Below, piece by piece: positions 1 through 6,774 of a stretch of 8,643 nucleotides of DNA. The DNA is from SM23-62 sp964575235 (GTDB lineage: Bacteria > Bacteroidota > Bacteroidia > Bacteroidales > SM23-62): the NCBI GenBank assembly GCA_964575235.1, contig CAZNQG010000128.1, positions 1 through 8,643 on the forward strand, given 5' to 3'. The notes under the pieces are model-generated. The model saw nothing but the letters and a program-made list of their open reading frames with translations, did no database searches and was not told the origin of the DNA. The stretch's first letter is position 1; each line of letters begins with the position of its first letter. A program made the position numbers and the translations under genes.

Positions 1-354
1 GTCCTGCTCAGCGCAGCGCCGGGTGAACCGGTGATCGGTCCGATATCCGTCAACATCGCCGTGGCCCTGGTGGCGGGGAAGGTTATCGGCATACTCCTGC
101 TCTCCTGGCTGGGGGTCAAATTGAAGATGACGGAGCTGCCGGAAGGCACCCGCTGGGTCCATATGCTGGGTCTCGGGATGCTCGGCGGAATTGGTTTTAC
201 CATGTCCATGTTTATCAGCAGCCTGGCCTATAAGGATCCCGGCATGCTGAACCATGCCAAGATCGGCATCCTGATCGGTTCGCTCATCGCAGGAGCCGGA
301 GGATTCCTGATCCTGAGAAGAACGCTGAAACCTCAGACGGGGGAGGAGGAGTAG
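1..354 (+). CDS. nhaA: Na+/H+ antiporter NhaA, C-terminal part (5' end outside the window)
   Basis: This is the last 117 residues of an NhaA-type sodium/proton antiporter, an inner-membrane protein that exchanges internal Na+ for external H+ in pH and salt homeostasis. The frame is open from base 1, so the GTG at 31 is an internal valine and not a start. Visible family marks are the GKVIGI segment at residues 26-31, whose lysine corresponds to the functionally important Lys of helix X in E. coli NhaA. The SWLGVKLKMTELPEGTRW loop follows. GIGFTMSMFISSLAY at 63-77 is the helix XI signature, and a last hydrophobic helix lies at about 86-105. The tail is short and charged (RRTLKPQTGEEE). The stop lies 3 bp before cysH, so the two genes are probably co-transcribed. 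Recognition is by recalled family motifs and is firm. Confidence 0.93.
   Translation, partial: VLLSAAPGEPVIGPISVNIAVALVAGKVIGILLLSWLGVKLKMTELPEGTRWVHMLGLGMLGGIGFTMSMFISSLAYKDPGMLNHAKIGILIGSLIAGAGGFLILRRTLKPQTGEEE
342..351 (+). promoter_or_regulatory. Purine-rich ribosome binding site for cysH inside the nhaA 3' end
   Basis: A GGAGGAGGAG run encodes the last glutamates of NhaA and ends 6 bp before the cysH ATG. A GGAGG core at 345-349 sits 8 bp from the start codon, which is good Shine-Dalgarno spacing. It is unusual here because the other starts in the window show no such motif. It could simply be glutamate codon usage, but it fits translational coupling between nhaA and cysH. Confidence 0.4.
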
Positions 355-357
355 GAT

Positions 358-1065
358 ATGAAGGAACACCTGATCGATCAACTGAACGAAAAATGGAACG
401 GAAAATCCCCGGAAGAGATCCTGGAATATTTCCTCCGGGAATACAAGGGAAAGATCATCTTTGCCACGAGTATGGGAGCGGAGGACCAGGTGCTGACGAA
501 AATGATCTCGGACATTGACAGGGACACCCGGATATTCACCCTTGACACGGGCAGGTTATTCCAGGAGACGTACGATCTCATCCAGCATACCAACGAAGAA
601 TACGGCCTGAACATCGAGGTCTATTTCCCGGATGCGGGACAGGTCCAGGAAATGGTTGCCAGCAAGGGGATCAACCTGTTCTACAAAAGCATCGAGAACC
701 GTAAATTATGCTGTGACGTGAGGAAGAACCAGTCCCTGAAGCGGGCGCTGGCCGGGATGGAAATGTGGATATGCGGGTTGAGGAAGGACCAGACGGTCAC
801 CCGTTTTTTCAACAAACTGGTCGAATGGGATGAAAAGCACGGGCTTATGAAGCTCAGTCCCCTGATCAACTGGACGGAAAAGCAGGTCTGGCAATACATC
901 CGCGAGAACGACGTCCCCTATAATGTACTGCACGACAGGGGATTTCCGAGCATCGGCTGCAAACCGTGCACCCGTGCCATCCAGCCGGGTGAGGATTCAA
1001 GGGCCGGCCGCTGGTGGTGGGAAAACGCCGAACATAAGGAATGCGGCCTCCACAACAGCGAATGA
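358..1065 (+). CDS. cysH: Assimilatory adenylyl-sulfate (APS/PAPS) reductase CysH, iron-sulfur type
   Basis: The 235-residue cytoplasmic enzyme reduces activated sulfate to sulfite with thioredoxin (or glutaredoxin) as donor, a step of cysteine biosynthesis. The PP-loop is TSMGAEDQ at residues 37-44. LDTGRLFQETY at 62-72 is the nucleotide-binding signature. The Cys pair 118-119 (KLCCDVRK) plus Cys201 and Cys204 (GCKPC) are the four ligands of a [4Fe-4S] cluster. WICGLRKDQTVTR at 137-149 is the substrate-binding strand. GEDSRAGRWWWE at 211-222 is followed by catalytic Cys229 in KECGLH. The cluster ligands point to the bacterial/plant APS-reductase branch (EC 1.8.4.10) and away from the cluster-free PAPS reductases of E. 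coli and yeast; some cluster enzymes use both substrates. Length is normal. The start is the ATG 3 bp after the nhaA stop. The gene converges on mnmA. Confidence 0.95.
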   Translation: MKEHLIDQLNEKWNGKSPEEILEYFLREYKGKIIFATSMGAEDQVLTKMISDIDRDTRIFTLDTGRLFQETYDLIQHTNEEYGLNIEVYFPDAGQVQEMVASKGINLFYKSIENRKLCCDVRKNQSLKRALAGMEMWICGLRKDQTVTRFFNKLVEWDEKHGLMKLSPLINWTEKQVWQYIRENDVPYNVLHDRGFPSIGCKPCTRAIQPGEDSRAGRWWWENAEHKECGLHNSE

Positions 1066-1077
1066 GCGTATCCGGGG

Positions 1078-2253
1078 CTATTCAATCACCCCCGAACCGA
1101 TCAGTTCATCGCCCTGGTACCATGCTGCAAACTGTCCCGGTGTAACGCCCCGCTGGGGCCTTTCAAAGACAATATATAGGTATTTCTTATCCAGGTAAAG
1201 GGTGCCCTTCTGCAGAGCCTGCCGGTAGCGGATCCGGATTCTGTAATTCCTGCTGTCCCCTGAAGGCATTTTCAGATCCTCCCTCACCCAGTGAACATTT
1301 TCAGCCTTAACAGAGAGTCCCTTCCGGAACAGCCCGGGATGTGTTTTTCCCTCGCCGGTATAGATGATGTTCTTTTCCGTATCGATCCCGATGATGAACA
1401 GGGGTTCCTTCTTGCCGCCTACGTTCAGTCCCTTTCTCTGGCCGATGGTATAATAATGGGCCCCGTTATGGGTTCCGATGAGGATGCCGTCACCGGGCTC
1501 GTATCGCCAGGGGCGAGAGAGGTATTCCGGGTCCCCGCTTTCCGCATTGAATTCAAGGTAGGGGATAAATCGCCTGGGGATTTCGATCACATCCCCCTTT
1601 CTGGGCTTAAGCTGCTGCTGCAGGAAGGTCGGGAGGTCTACCTTTCCGATGAAACAGATGCCCTGTGAGTCTTTTTTACCGGCGGTCGGCAGTTTTTGTT
1701 CCGCCGCGATCCTGCGCACCTCGTCTTTCGTTAGACCGCCGACCGGGAAAAGGATCCGGGAGAGCTGGTCCTGGTTGAGCTGGCACAGGAAGTAGCTCTG
1801 TTCCTTGTTCGGATCGAGTCCCCCAAGCAGCCGGTATACGGTCCCGCCTTCCTTTTCCAGGGTTTCTTTTCTGCAATAATGTCCGGTCGCAATGTAATCA
1901 GCCCGGTATTTTTCAACCACTTTGAGGAATTCGTCGAATTTGATTTCACGGTTGCAGAGCACATCCGGGTTCGGGGTCCGCCCTTTCTCGTATTCGCTGA
2001 ACATATAGTCGATCACCCGCTTTTTATATTCCCTGCTCAGGTCCGCACTGTGGAATTCAATGTGCAGTTTTTTTGCCACGAGCTGTGCGAAGACCAGGTC
2101 GTCTTTCCATGGGCAGTCTCCTTCGAGGGTGCCGGTCTTGTCGTGCCAGTTGATCATAAACACCCCGATCACCTCAAAGCCCTGTTCCCTGAGGAGGTAT
2201 GCAGCAACGCTGGAATCGACGCCGCCGGAAAGTCCGACTACCACTCTTTTCAT
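1078..2253 (-). CDS. mnmA: tRNA-specific 2-thiouridylase MnmA
   Basis: The 391-residue cytoplasmic enzyme uses ATP to adenylate U34 of Lys, Glu and Gln tRNAs, then transfers persulfide sulfur to give 2-thiouridine. The N-terminal PP-loop is GLSGGVDSS at residues 7-15. NPDVLCNREIKFDEF at 95-109 contains the first catalytic Cys (Cys100). YIATGHY at 120-126 and LDPNKEQSYFL at 146-156 follow. KKDSQGICFIG at 193-203 holds the second catalytic Cys (Cys200). The C-terminal beta domain contains YTIGQRKGLNVGG at 268-280 and the closing RGVTPGQFAAWY at 368-379. A segment at about 224-256 (around PRRFIPYLEFNAESGDPEYL) appears longer than in E. coli MnmA and, from memory, is common in Bacteroidota. The ATG start gives MKRVVVGLSGG, the usual N-terminus. 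The gene is probably transcribed from its own promoter (2288-2295). Confidence 0.97.
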   Translation of the reverse strand: MKRVVVGLSGGVDSSVAAYLLREQGFEVIGVFMINWHDKTGTLEGDCPWKDDLVFAQLVAKKLHIEFHSADLSREYKKRVIDYMFSEYEKGRTPNPDVLCNREIKFDEFLKVVEKYRADYIATGHYCRKETLEKEGGTVYRLLGGLDPNKEQSYFLCQLNQDQLSRILFPVGGLTKDEVRRIAAEQKLPTAGKKDSQGICFIGKVDLPTFLQQQLKPRKGDVIEIPRRFIPYLEFNAESGDPEYLSRPWRYEPGDGILIGTHNGAHYYTIGQRKGLNVGGKKEPLFIIGIDTEKNIIYTGEGKTHPGLFRKGLSVKAENVHWVREDLKMPSGDSRNYRIRIRYRQALQKGTLYLDKKYLYIVFERPQRGVTPGQFAAWYQGDELIGSGVIE

Positions 2254-2256
2254 GAC

Positions 2257-2280
2257 AAGGGATGAATCCCTTCAGGGGAT
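2257..2280 (-). promoter_or_regulatory. Nested inverted repeats in the mnmA leader
   Basis: Just upstream of the mnmA ATG is a perfect 7-bp inverted repeat with a 2-base centre, AAGGGAT-GA-ATCCCTT (2257-2272). Its right arm can instead pair with GGGAT at 2276-2280, giving ATCCC-TTCAG-GGGAT. Read on the minus strand, the leader therefore has three segments in which the middle one can pair with either neighbour. The repeat ends 3 bases from the start codon. The arms are seen directly. A role in controlling mnmA translation, or as an operator, is inference. Confidence 0.35.
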
Positions 2281-2287
2281 CCGGCAT

Positions 2288-2295
2288 CAAAAATA
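2288..2295 (-). promoter_or_regulatory. Candidate Bacteroidota -7 promoter box for mnmA
   Basis: The minus strand reads TATTTTTG here, a full match to the TAnnTTTG -7 consensus of the Bacteroidota primary sigma factor. It lies 34 bp upstream of the mnmA start codon, so transcription would begin near 2280-2284 and give a leader of about 30 bases made up almost entirely of the inverted repeats. No clear TTG -33 element is seen 17-23 bp upstream, which lowers confidence. Confidence 0.45.
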
Positions 2296-2360
2296 GTGAA
2301 ATGAAGCGTAATTCGGATATCGTGGCAGCCGGCACGGCATCCTAAGGGGTTCGGTGATGG

Positions 2361-4553
2361 TCATTCCACGGTAAGGTCCGGTCTGAGTTCCATGATCCGG
2401 CTGATCTCCCCGGCGGGGACCGGGTTCCCCTTCAGGATGACGCGGCTGAGGCTGGGAAGCCGGAGCAGGCTTTCCGGTATGCTTTTCAGCCGGTTGTTGC
2501 TAAGATCGATGGTATGAAGGGATTTCATTCCCGAAAGGTCTTCCGGCAGGGCCTCCAGCTGGTTCCCGCCCAGCAACAGGGACACCAGGCTTCTCATACG
2601 GCCGATCTCCGGGGGTAGTTCCCCGATCCGGTTGTCCGACAGGTACAGGTATTTCAGGCCTGCAAGGTTTGTAATGGAAGGGGGGATGGACTTTATGAGG
2701 TTGCCCTCCAATCCCAGGCTCTCCAGGGTTTTGTTGCGGGCAGGCGGGTCCGGGAGGCTTCCGATCCGGTTCCCGGCAAGGTGGATTTCGCTCATGCCCG
2801 GGTGTGTAAAGACCGCGGCCGGAATGCTTTCCATTACATTCCCTTCGAGGAGCAGGACGGAAAGGGCTTTGATGTCCAGCAGTTCAACAGGAAAATCCCT
2901 GAATATATTGCCGGAGAGGTCGACGAATTCCAGGTTCTTAAAGCCTCCCATCCGGTACGGGATCCCTGATATAAAGTTGTTCGGAAGGTCGAGGATTTCC
3001 AGGTTGCCGAATTCCAGCACCTCTTTAGGCAGGGAGGTGAGTCCCCCGTCCATCAGGTTGACCCATTTGACTTCCTCCTTCGAGTCCCCGGCCTCATCGA
3101 GTATTTCGCCGAGCCTGATTTCGAGGGGAGTCGGCGATTCCCGGTTGCTGAGCATTTCCACGGAGGCAGGACCTTCCGGGCCCAGTTCCGAGACCAGTAT
3201 CCTGCCGCTGCGGTTGACCAGTACGGTTGATCCGCCGAGGTAAGCGGTTCCGATCCCGTTTTCCCAGGGCTCATTCGTCCAGTCAAAAACAAAGGGGATG
3301 ATCCGGTTCCCGTGCACATCGATAAAACCTGTCTTTCCACCGGTCTTGGCCGCGACGATGCCTTCCGAGGTGCCCTGCAGCTCGTCGTAGATAAGATGGG
3401 TAAGGTAATTGCCGGCGGTGTCGACCAGTCCCCATCCGCCGTTTAACTCAACGGACAGGGTTCCTTCGAAAACGCACCGCACCCAGGAACTTTCCGGGTT
3501 ATCCGGCATGGGGGCCCGGTAAATATTATCATAGATGCAGGGAACAACGGTCTTTCCCGATCTCGTAACAACCCCGTACCTGCCATCCTTCCGGATCCGG
3601 AGGTAGGGGTGTTTAAAGCTCATCCGCACATCATCGGGAGAAGCGGGGATGAGGATGGAACCATCCGGGCTCTTCCAGGCTGCCGATCGGTAGACGTTGT
3701 CGATGACCTCGATGGAGAATCCTTCCGTGCAGCCGTACCAGCCCCGGGTGAATTCCTGTGGATCCCCGGTGGTCCATTCATCCGGGTCGGGCCGGTAAAC
3801 CTTTTGAGCGGAATCGGATAACACCCAGACGCTTTCTTCAGCCAGGGATGGGTATATGTAATAGCGGCCCATGGGGATCACCGTTTCGGCATTCCCATTC
3901 ACCAGGCTGCTCCGATCACCGCGAGTCAGGATGAAATGCGTTGCAGACCACCAGTCCAGCGCCAGGATATCCGAATACCGTGCGGGGAGCAGTACTTTAC
4001 CGGAATAATCCGCCAGTCCCACATAAAGTCTTTCCACCGGCCGGGGACCGGACACGCTGTCGGTCCGGTGTTCCGGGATCAGGATGTGCCCGTCATACAG
4101 AATGGGTGCTTCCTCCAGTCCGGGTTCGAGGATCCAGTTCCCTTTGCAGTCCATAACCCCCCAGCCGCCCGGGGTTCGCACGGTAATGTGCTTGCCGCGG
4201 ACCGAGCCGATCTCACTACAGGAGCTTATATCCTTACGGCCATCCGGGCTGAGCAGTGCATACTCGGCCGGAACCCCGTCGTAAAATGCGGTCTGTTCCT
4301 TTGTTGATTCCTCCAGCATCCGGATTCCCAGGAAACAGCCGCATTCTTCCAGGCGGAACAAGACGCTCCAGTCTTCATCGAAAAGCACATTCCCTGCCGT
4401 GTCCACCGCGTTATCGTAATACCCGTGGTGAAAATGAAAGATCTTCAGCTGATCCATTTCAGGGGGATCTTCCTGTGCATTGAGAAAGAATATGCCAAGG
4501 GGCATCAGCAGCAGGCATGCCGTCGGCCGCATAAAGGAGGAAAAGGATTTCAT
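2361..4553 (-). CDS. Secreted WG-repeat and leucine-rich-repeat protein
   Basis: The 730-residue protein is predicted to be exported and to act as a binding scaffold; its ligand is unknown. Residues 1-27 form a signal peptide (hydrophobic CLLLMPLGIFFLNAQ, probable cut after Gln27). There is no lipobox: the Cys at 13 lies inside the hydrophobic core. Residues about 120-460 contain WG-type beta repeats, for example GGWGVMDCKGNWILEP (129-144), LADYSGKVLLPARYSDI (180-196), RYGVVTRSGKTVVPCIYDNI (325-344), GGWGLVDTAGNYL (372-384) and TGFIDVHGNRIIPFVFDW (408-425). Residues 495-724 are ten leucine-rich repeats. The last six residues are not a recognisable type IX sorting domain. The start is the ATG 21 bp after the upstream 171-residue gene, suggesting an operon. 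Met8 is an alternative start that still leaves a signal-like core. Domain calls are firm, function is not. Confidence 0.86.
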   Translation of the reverse strand: MKSFSSFMRPTACLLLMPLGIFFLNAQEDPPEMDQLKIFHFHHGYYDNAVDTAGNVLFDEDWSVLFRLEECGCFLGIRMLEESTKEQTAFYDGVPAEYALLSPDGRKDISSCSEIGSVRGKHITVRTPGGWGVMDCKGNWILEPGLEEAPILYDGHILIPEHRTDSVSGPRPVERLYVGLADYSGKVLLPARYSDILALDWWSATHFILTRGDRSSLVNGNAETVIPMGRYYIYPSLAEESVWVLSDSAQKVYRPDPDEWTTGDPQEFTRGWYGCTEGFSIEVIDNVYRSAAWKSPDGSILIPASPDDVRMSFKHPYLRIRKDGRYGVVTRSGKTVVPCIYDNIYRAPMPDNPESSWVRCVFEGTLSVELNGGWGLVDTAGNYLTHLIYDELQGTSEGIVAAKTGGKTGFIDVHGNRIIPFVFDWTNEPWENGIGTAYLGGSTVLVNRSGRILVSELGPEGPASVEMLSNRESPTPLEIRLGEILDEAGDSKEEVKWVNLMDGGLTSLPKEVLEFGNLEILDLPNNFISGIPYRMGGFKNLEFVDLSGNIFRDFPVELLDIKALSVLLLEGNVMESIPAAVFTHPGMSEIHLAGNRIGSLPDPPARNKTLESLGLEGNLIKSIPPSITNLAGLKYLYLSDNRIGELPPEIGRMRSLVSLLLGGNQLEALPEDLSGMKSLHTIDLSNNRLKSIPESLLRLPSLSRVILKGNPVPAGEISRIMELRPDLTVE
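2382..3071 (-). repeat. Ten in-register 69-bp leucine-rich-repeat coding units
   Basis: Within the WG/LRR gene, repeat units begin at residues 495, 518, 541, 564, 587, 610, 633, 656, 679 and 702, an exact 23-residue (69-bp) spacing without insertion or deletion. The unit pattern is LxxLxLxxNxLxxLPxxLxxLxx, for example LEILDLPNNFISGIPYRMGG and LKYLYLSDNRIGELPPEIGR. Unit DNA sequences are diverged, so this is a protein-level repeat and not a recent tandem duplication. The array should fold as one uninterrupted solenoid. Confidence 0.9.
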
Positions 4554-4574
4554 ATGCGGATTCCGGGATTGGTT

Positions 4575-5090
4575 CTATTCCTTCAGCTTTTCAGCGATAA
4601 GGTCATCCGACAGGATGCTGGCAACAACGGCCCAGGCAGCGTCCGATCCGTACCCCTGGAGCTTTGTGATCAGGATCTTTTTCCGGTCCTCTATGGCCCC
4701 TTTCTCGCTGACGGCTTTCTTTATCTCCCGGAATTGCGATCCGGTCAGTTCGTCTTTCAGGGCATTTAGGATGATCTCGAAAGGGATGGTATCGGGACTT
4801 TCTTCCGGCATGCCGAAGGTCTGAAGCTCCACGATGGCCTCTTCCAGAACTTCCCTGCCCAGTTTTTTACAGGCTTCCATGGAATTGGTATAGCCGGTTT
4901 GGTCTCTTAAGACCCAGCTTCCCTGGTCGTACTTGATCTTCTGGATGGCTTCGATCTTCTTGCTCTGGCGGCCGAATATCCTCTCCAGGAGCAAAATGGT
5001 GAAATTCTTCCAGGCGTTCAGGTCAAAATCCTTTGTTTCCAGTTTTTTTATCTGTCCTTCCAGGACCTCGACGGATTTCTGCGGGTTCAT
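4575..5090 (-). CDS. Hypothetical cytoplasmic protein, 171 residues
   Basis: I do not recognise a family with certainty. The product has no signal peptide or membrane segment and is highly charged, probably mostly helical. Residues about 5-55 are rich in Lys and Glu and contain DFDLNAWKNFTILLLERIFG (21-40). An aromatic-basic stretch GSWVLRDQTGY lies at 57-67. The only cysteine is Cys74 in ACKKLGREVLEEAI. A Pro-rich hinge MPEESPDTIPFE (94-105) separates this half from a C-terminal half ending in KLQGYGSDAAWAVVASIL (143-160). That two-part layout suggests two small helical domains. The gene sits 39 bp after the glycosyltransferase stop and 21 bp before the WG/LRR gene on the same strand. Continuous coding with clean fits to its neighbours supports a real gene. 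The helical N-terminal half might be compared with those of small Bacteroidota proteins of unknown role. Confidence 0.75.
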   Translation of the reverse strand: MNPQKSVEVLEGQIKKLETKDFDLNAWKNFTILLLERIFGRQSKKIEAIQKIKYDQGSWVLRDQTGYTNSMEACKKLGREVLEEAIVELQTFGMPEESPDTIPFEIILNALKDELTGSQFREIKKAVSEKGAIEDRKKILITKLQGYGSDAAWAVVASILSDDLIAEKLKE

Positions 5091-5129
5091 CAGCGTGGCT
5101 TCATAAATTTGGCAGGTTAAAATTACGAA

Positions 5130-6686
5130 TTAATTCCGATCCGGGTTGCGATATTTTTGACGTCTTTCCTTCAGATTCTGTTGGTAGAATTTATTAACGT
5201 CGGTTTTCTGACCGGTGCAGAAGTATACCGGTGTTCCGAATTGGCGGGAGTACGGGGTATTGATCCTTCCAACGATCTCCACGTGTTCGTAAAGTTTCCC
5301 GATATTCTCGTCATCGCCGATCCTTATCAGGCAATCGGCCTTTACGCTGTCCGGTGCCCAGAAAAGGTAACTGTCGTTGTAGCTGATCACCGGTGGAAGG
5401 CCGTAAGAAGTACCGTAAAAGTTGACCGACCCTGCCTCACCGTAATTATTGGCAAAGATAACGCAGCGGGACCTTTCCTCCGGGCTCAGGGAATCATAGG
5501 TTCTGCCCACGATTCCGGCGAGTTCCCTCCAGCCTATCATATCCGCATAGTCCTGGGGCAGGTCATAGTATTGCCCGTCTTCCCAGCGCTGGGCATGGTC
5601 CATAGGTGTTCCCCTGTAAAACCTGATGAATGCGTCCGGCTTGAGGACGGGCAGGCTGAGTGGAACGGCTAAAGCGGTGGCGATCAATGCGTGAAGGATG
5701 AAGGCATACCGGATCCAGGCAAGTTTCCCTTTCAGGCGGGCTTCGATGAACAGTCCCCCGAACACGAACAGCACCGAATAGGCGCCAACGGTATAGTAGG
5801 ATTTCCCCCGAAGCAGGATCAGCAGCAGGATCACGGTAAGGTAGATCCATGCAAAAGCACGGTAAGGCCTTCCTTCCCTGAGGAAGGCCACCTGCACGAG
5901 TCCCAGGATCCATACAAACACCACCGGCAAGAACATCATGACCTGGTCGAGCAGGAATATGTCGATCCGCACATTGACCAGCTGGGTCCGGGCGAGTTCT
6001 TCCATGTGGTTAACGACCGGCCAGTTGTTCCGGTATTGCCACAGGAGGTTGGGGAAAGCGATGAGCAGTGCAATCCCCGCCGCAATCCAGGGGTGGGGGG
6101 TACCCAGCCATTTTCTTAATGGGGTGGCCAGGATTCCCACGAGGATTCCTGCAATGTAGAACACAACGGCGTACTTATTCAGGAAGGCGAGTCCCGCTGC
6201 CAGGCCAATAAGGTACCAGTAATATTTCCTCCCGGTACGGATCAGCCGGAACAGCAGGAATGCCAGGAGCAGCCAGTAAAACTGGTCAAATGATACGGGC
6301 TGGAAAAGGCTGTTGCAGCGAAGGAATACAGGAGCCAGCAGGAAGGTAAGCAGGGCAAAGAACTGGGCCCGGTTGCCGCCCCCGGCTTCCCTGACCATGA
6401 TCCCGATGAGCAGCAGGGAAAGCACTCCGGTGATGGCCGGGAAAAAACGTATGGCAAAGGTGTTGTCGCCCATGAGGAACCTTGACAGGTTGGCGAAAAC
6501 GGCTATGGAAGGGGGAACGGAGTTGTACCCCCAGGCCAGGTGATTTCCCAGGTCGATGTACATGAACGCATCCCGGTGCAACTCGTAAATGGTGCTGGTC
6601 GAGAAGTGCACAATGAGTTTCAGGGCCATGAATGCCGCCACGATCCACCAGGTTCGCAGCCAGGACTTTTTTGGAATGAGATTCAT
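5130..6686 (-). CDS. ArnT/PMT-like glycosyltransferase, family 39 (GT-C fold)
   Basis: The 518-residue inner-membrane protein is of the GT39/PMT_2 type, which transfers a sugar from a polyprenyl-phosphate carrier to a lipid, glycan or protein on the periplasmic side. The substrate cannot be read from the sequence. The first helix (about 11-28) is followed by the periplasmic loop ELHRDAFMYIDLGNHLAWGY (35-54) and VPP (57-59). Asp39 fits the conserved catalytic acidic residue of the family. About ten further hydrophobic segments follow (roughly 83-98, 107-123, 133-149, 155-170, 172-188, 199-215, 245-267, 277-293, 297-314, 325-346). A soluble domain of about 160 residues closes the protein and contains FANNYGEAGSVNFYGTSYGL (408-427), also typical of Bacteroidota members. 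The residue after Asp39 is Ala where relatives often have Glu. The start is the only well-placed ATG; weak -7-like boxes lie at 6709-6716 and 6718-6725. Confidence 0.87.
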   Translation of the reverse strand: MNLIPKKSWLRTWWIVAAFMALKLIVHFSTSTIYELHRDAFMYIDLGNHLAWGYNSVPPSIAVFANLSRFLMGDNTFAIRFFPAITGVLSLLLIGIMVREAGGGNRAQFFALLTFLLAPVFLRCNSLFQPVSFDQFYWLLLAFLLFRLIRTGRKYYWYLIGLAAGLAFLNKYAVVFYIAGILVGILATPLRKWLGTPHPWIAAGIALLIAFPNLLWQYRNNWPVVNHMEELARTQLVNVRIDIFLLDQVMMFLPVVFVWILGLVQVAFLREGRPYRAFAWIYLTVILLLILLRGKSYYTVGAYSVLFVFGGLFIEARLKGKLAWIRYAFILHALIATALAVPLSLPVLKPDAFIRFYRGTPMDHAQRWEDGQYYDLPQDYADMIGWRELAGIVGRTYDSLSPEERSRCVIFANNYGEAGSVNFYGTSYGLPPVISYNDSYLFWAPDSVKADCLIRIGDDENIGKLYEHVEIVGRINTPYSRQFGTPVYFCTGQKTDVNKFYQQNLKERRQKYRNPDRN

Positions 6687-6774
6687 TGCAGGATTGATTT
6701 TGGATCAGAAAAGATAAGAAAAATACGAGTGAAGCGGAATGTATCGGTGAACGGCCGTCGGTTGTGGATAGAAT

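Noticed and set aside
1073..1094. CGGGG...CCCCG stem as a bidirectional terminator between cysH and mnmA
   Set aside because: Only 5 bp with a 12-base loop, no T tract, and it extends into the mnmA coding end.
1291..1668. A 125-codon plus-strand open frame inside mnmA
   Set aside because: mnmA is unambiguous on the other strand and this frame shows no family features.
2314..2341. Terminator for the WG/LRR gene in the GC-rich part of the gap before mnmA
   Set aside because: The possible stems are about 4 bp (GCCG/CGGC or CGTG/CACG) and no T tract follows on the minus strand.
2632..3243. A 203-codon plus-strand open frame
   Set aside because: It is the mirror of the LRR-coding region; the regular 69-bp repeat keeps the antisense frame free of stops. 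The product is Ser/Arg/Pro-rich without domains.
6751..6758. ACGGCCGT palindrome between the M48-like and glycosyltransferase genes
   Set aside because: Eight bases without a loop or T tract. It is short enough to be chance and does not make a terminator.
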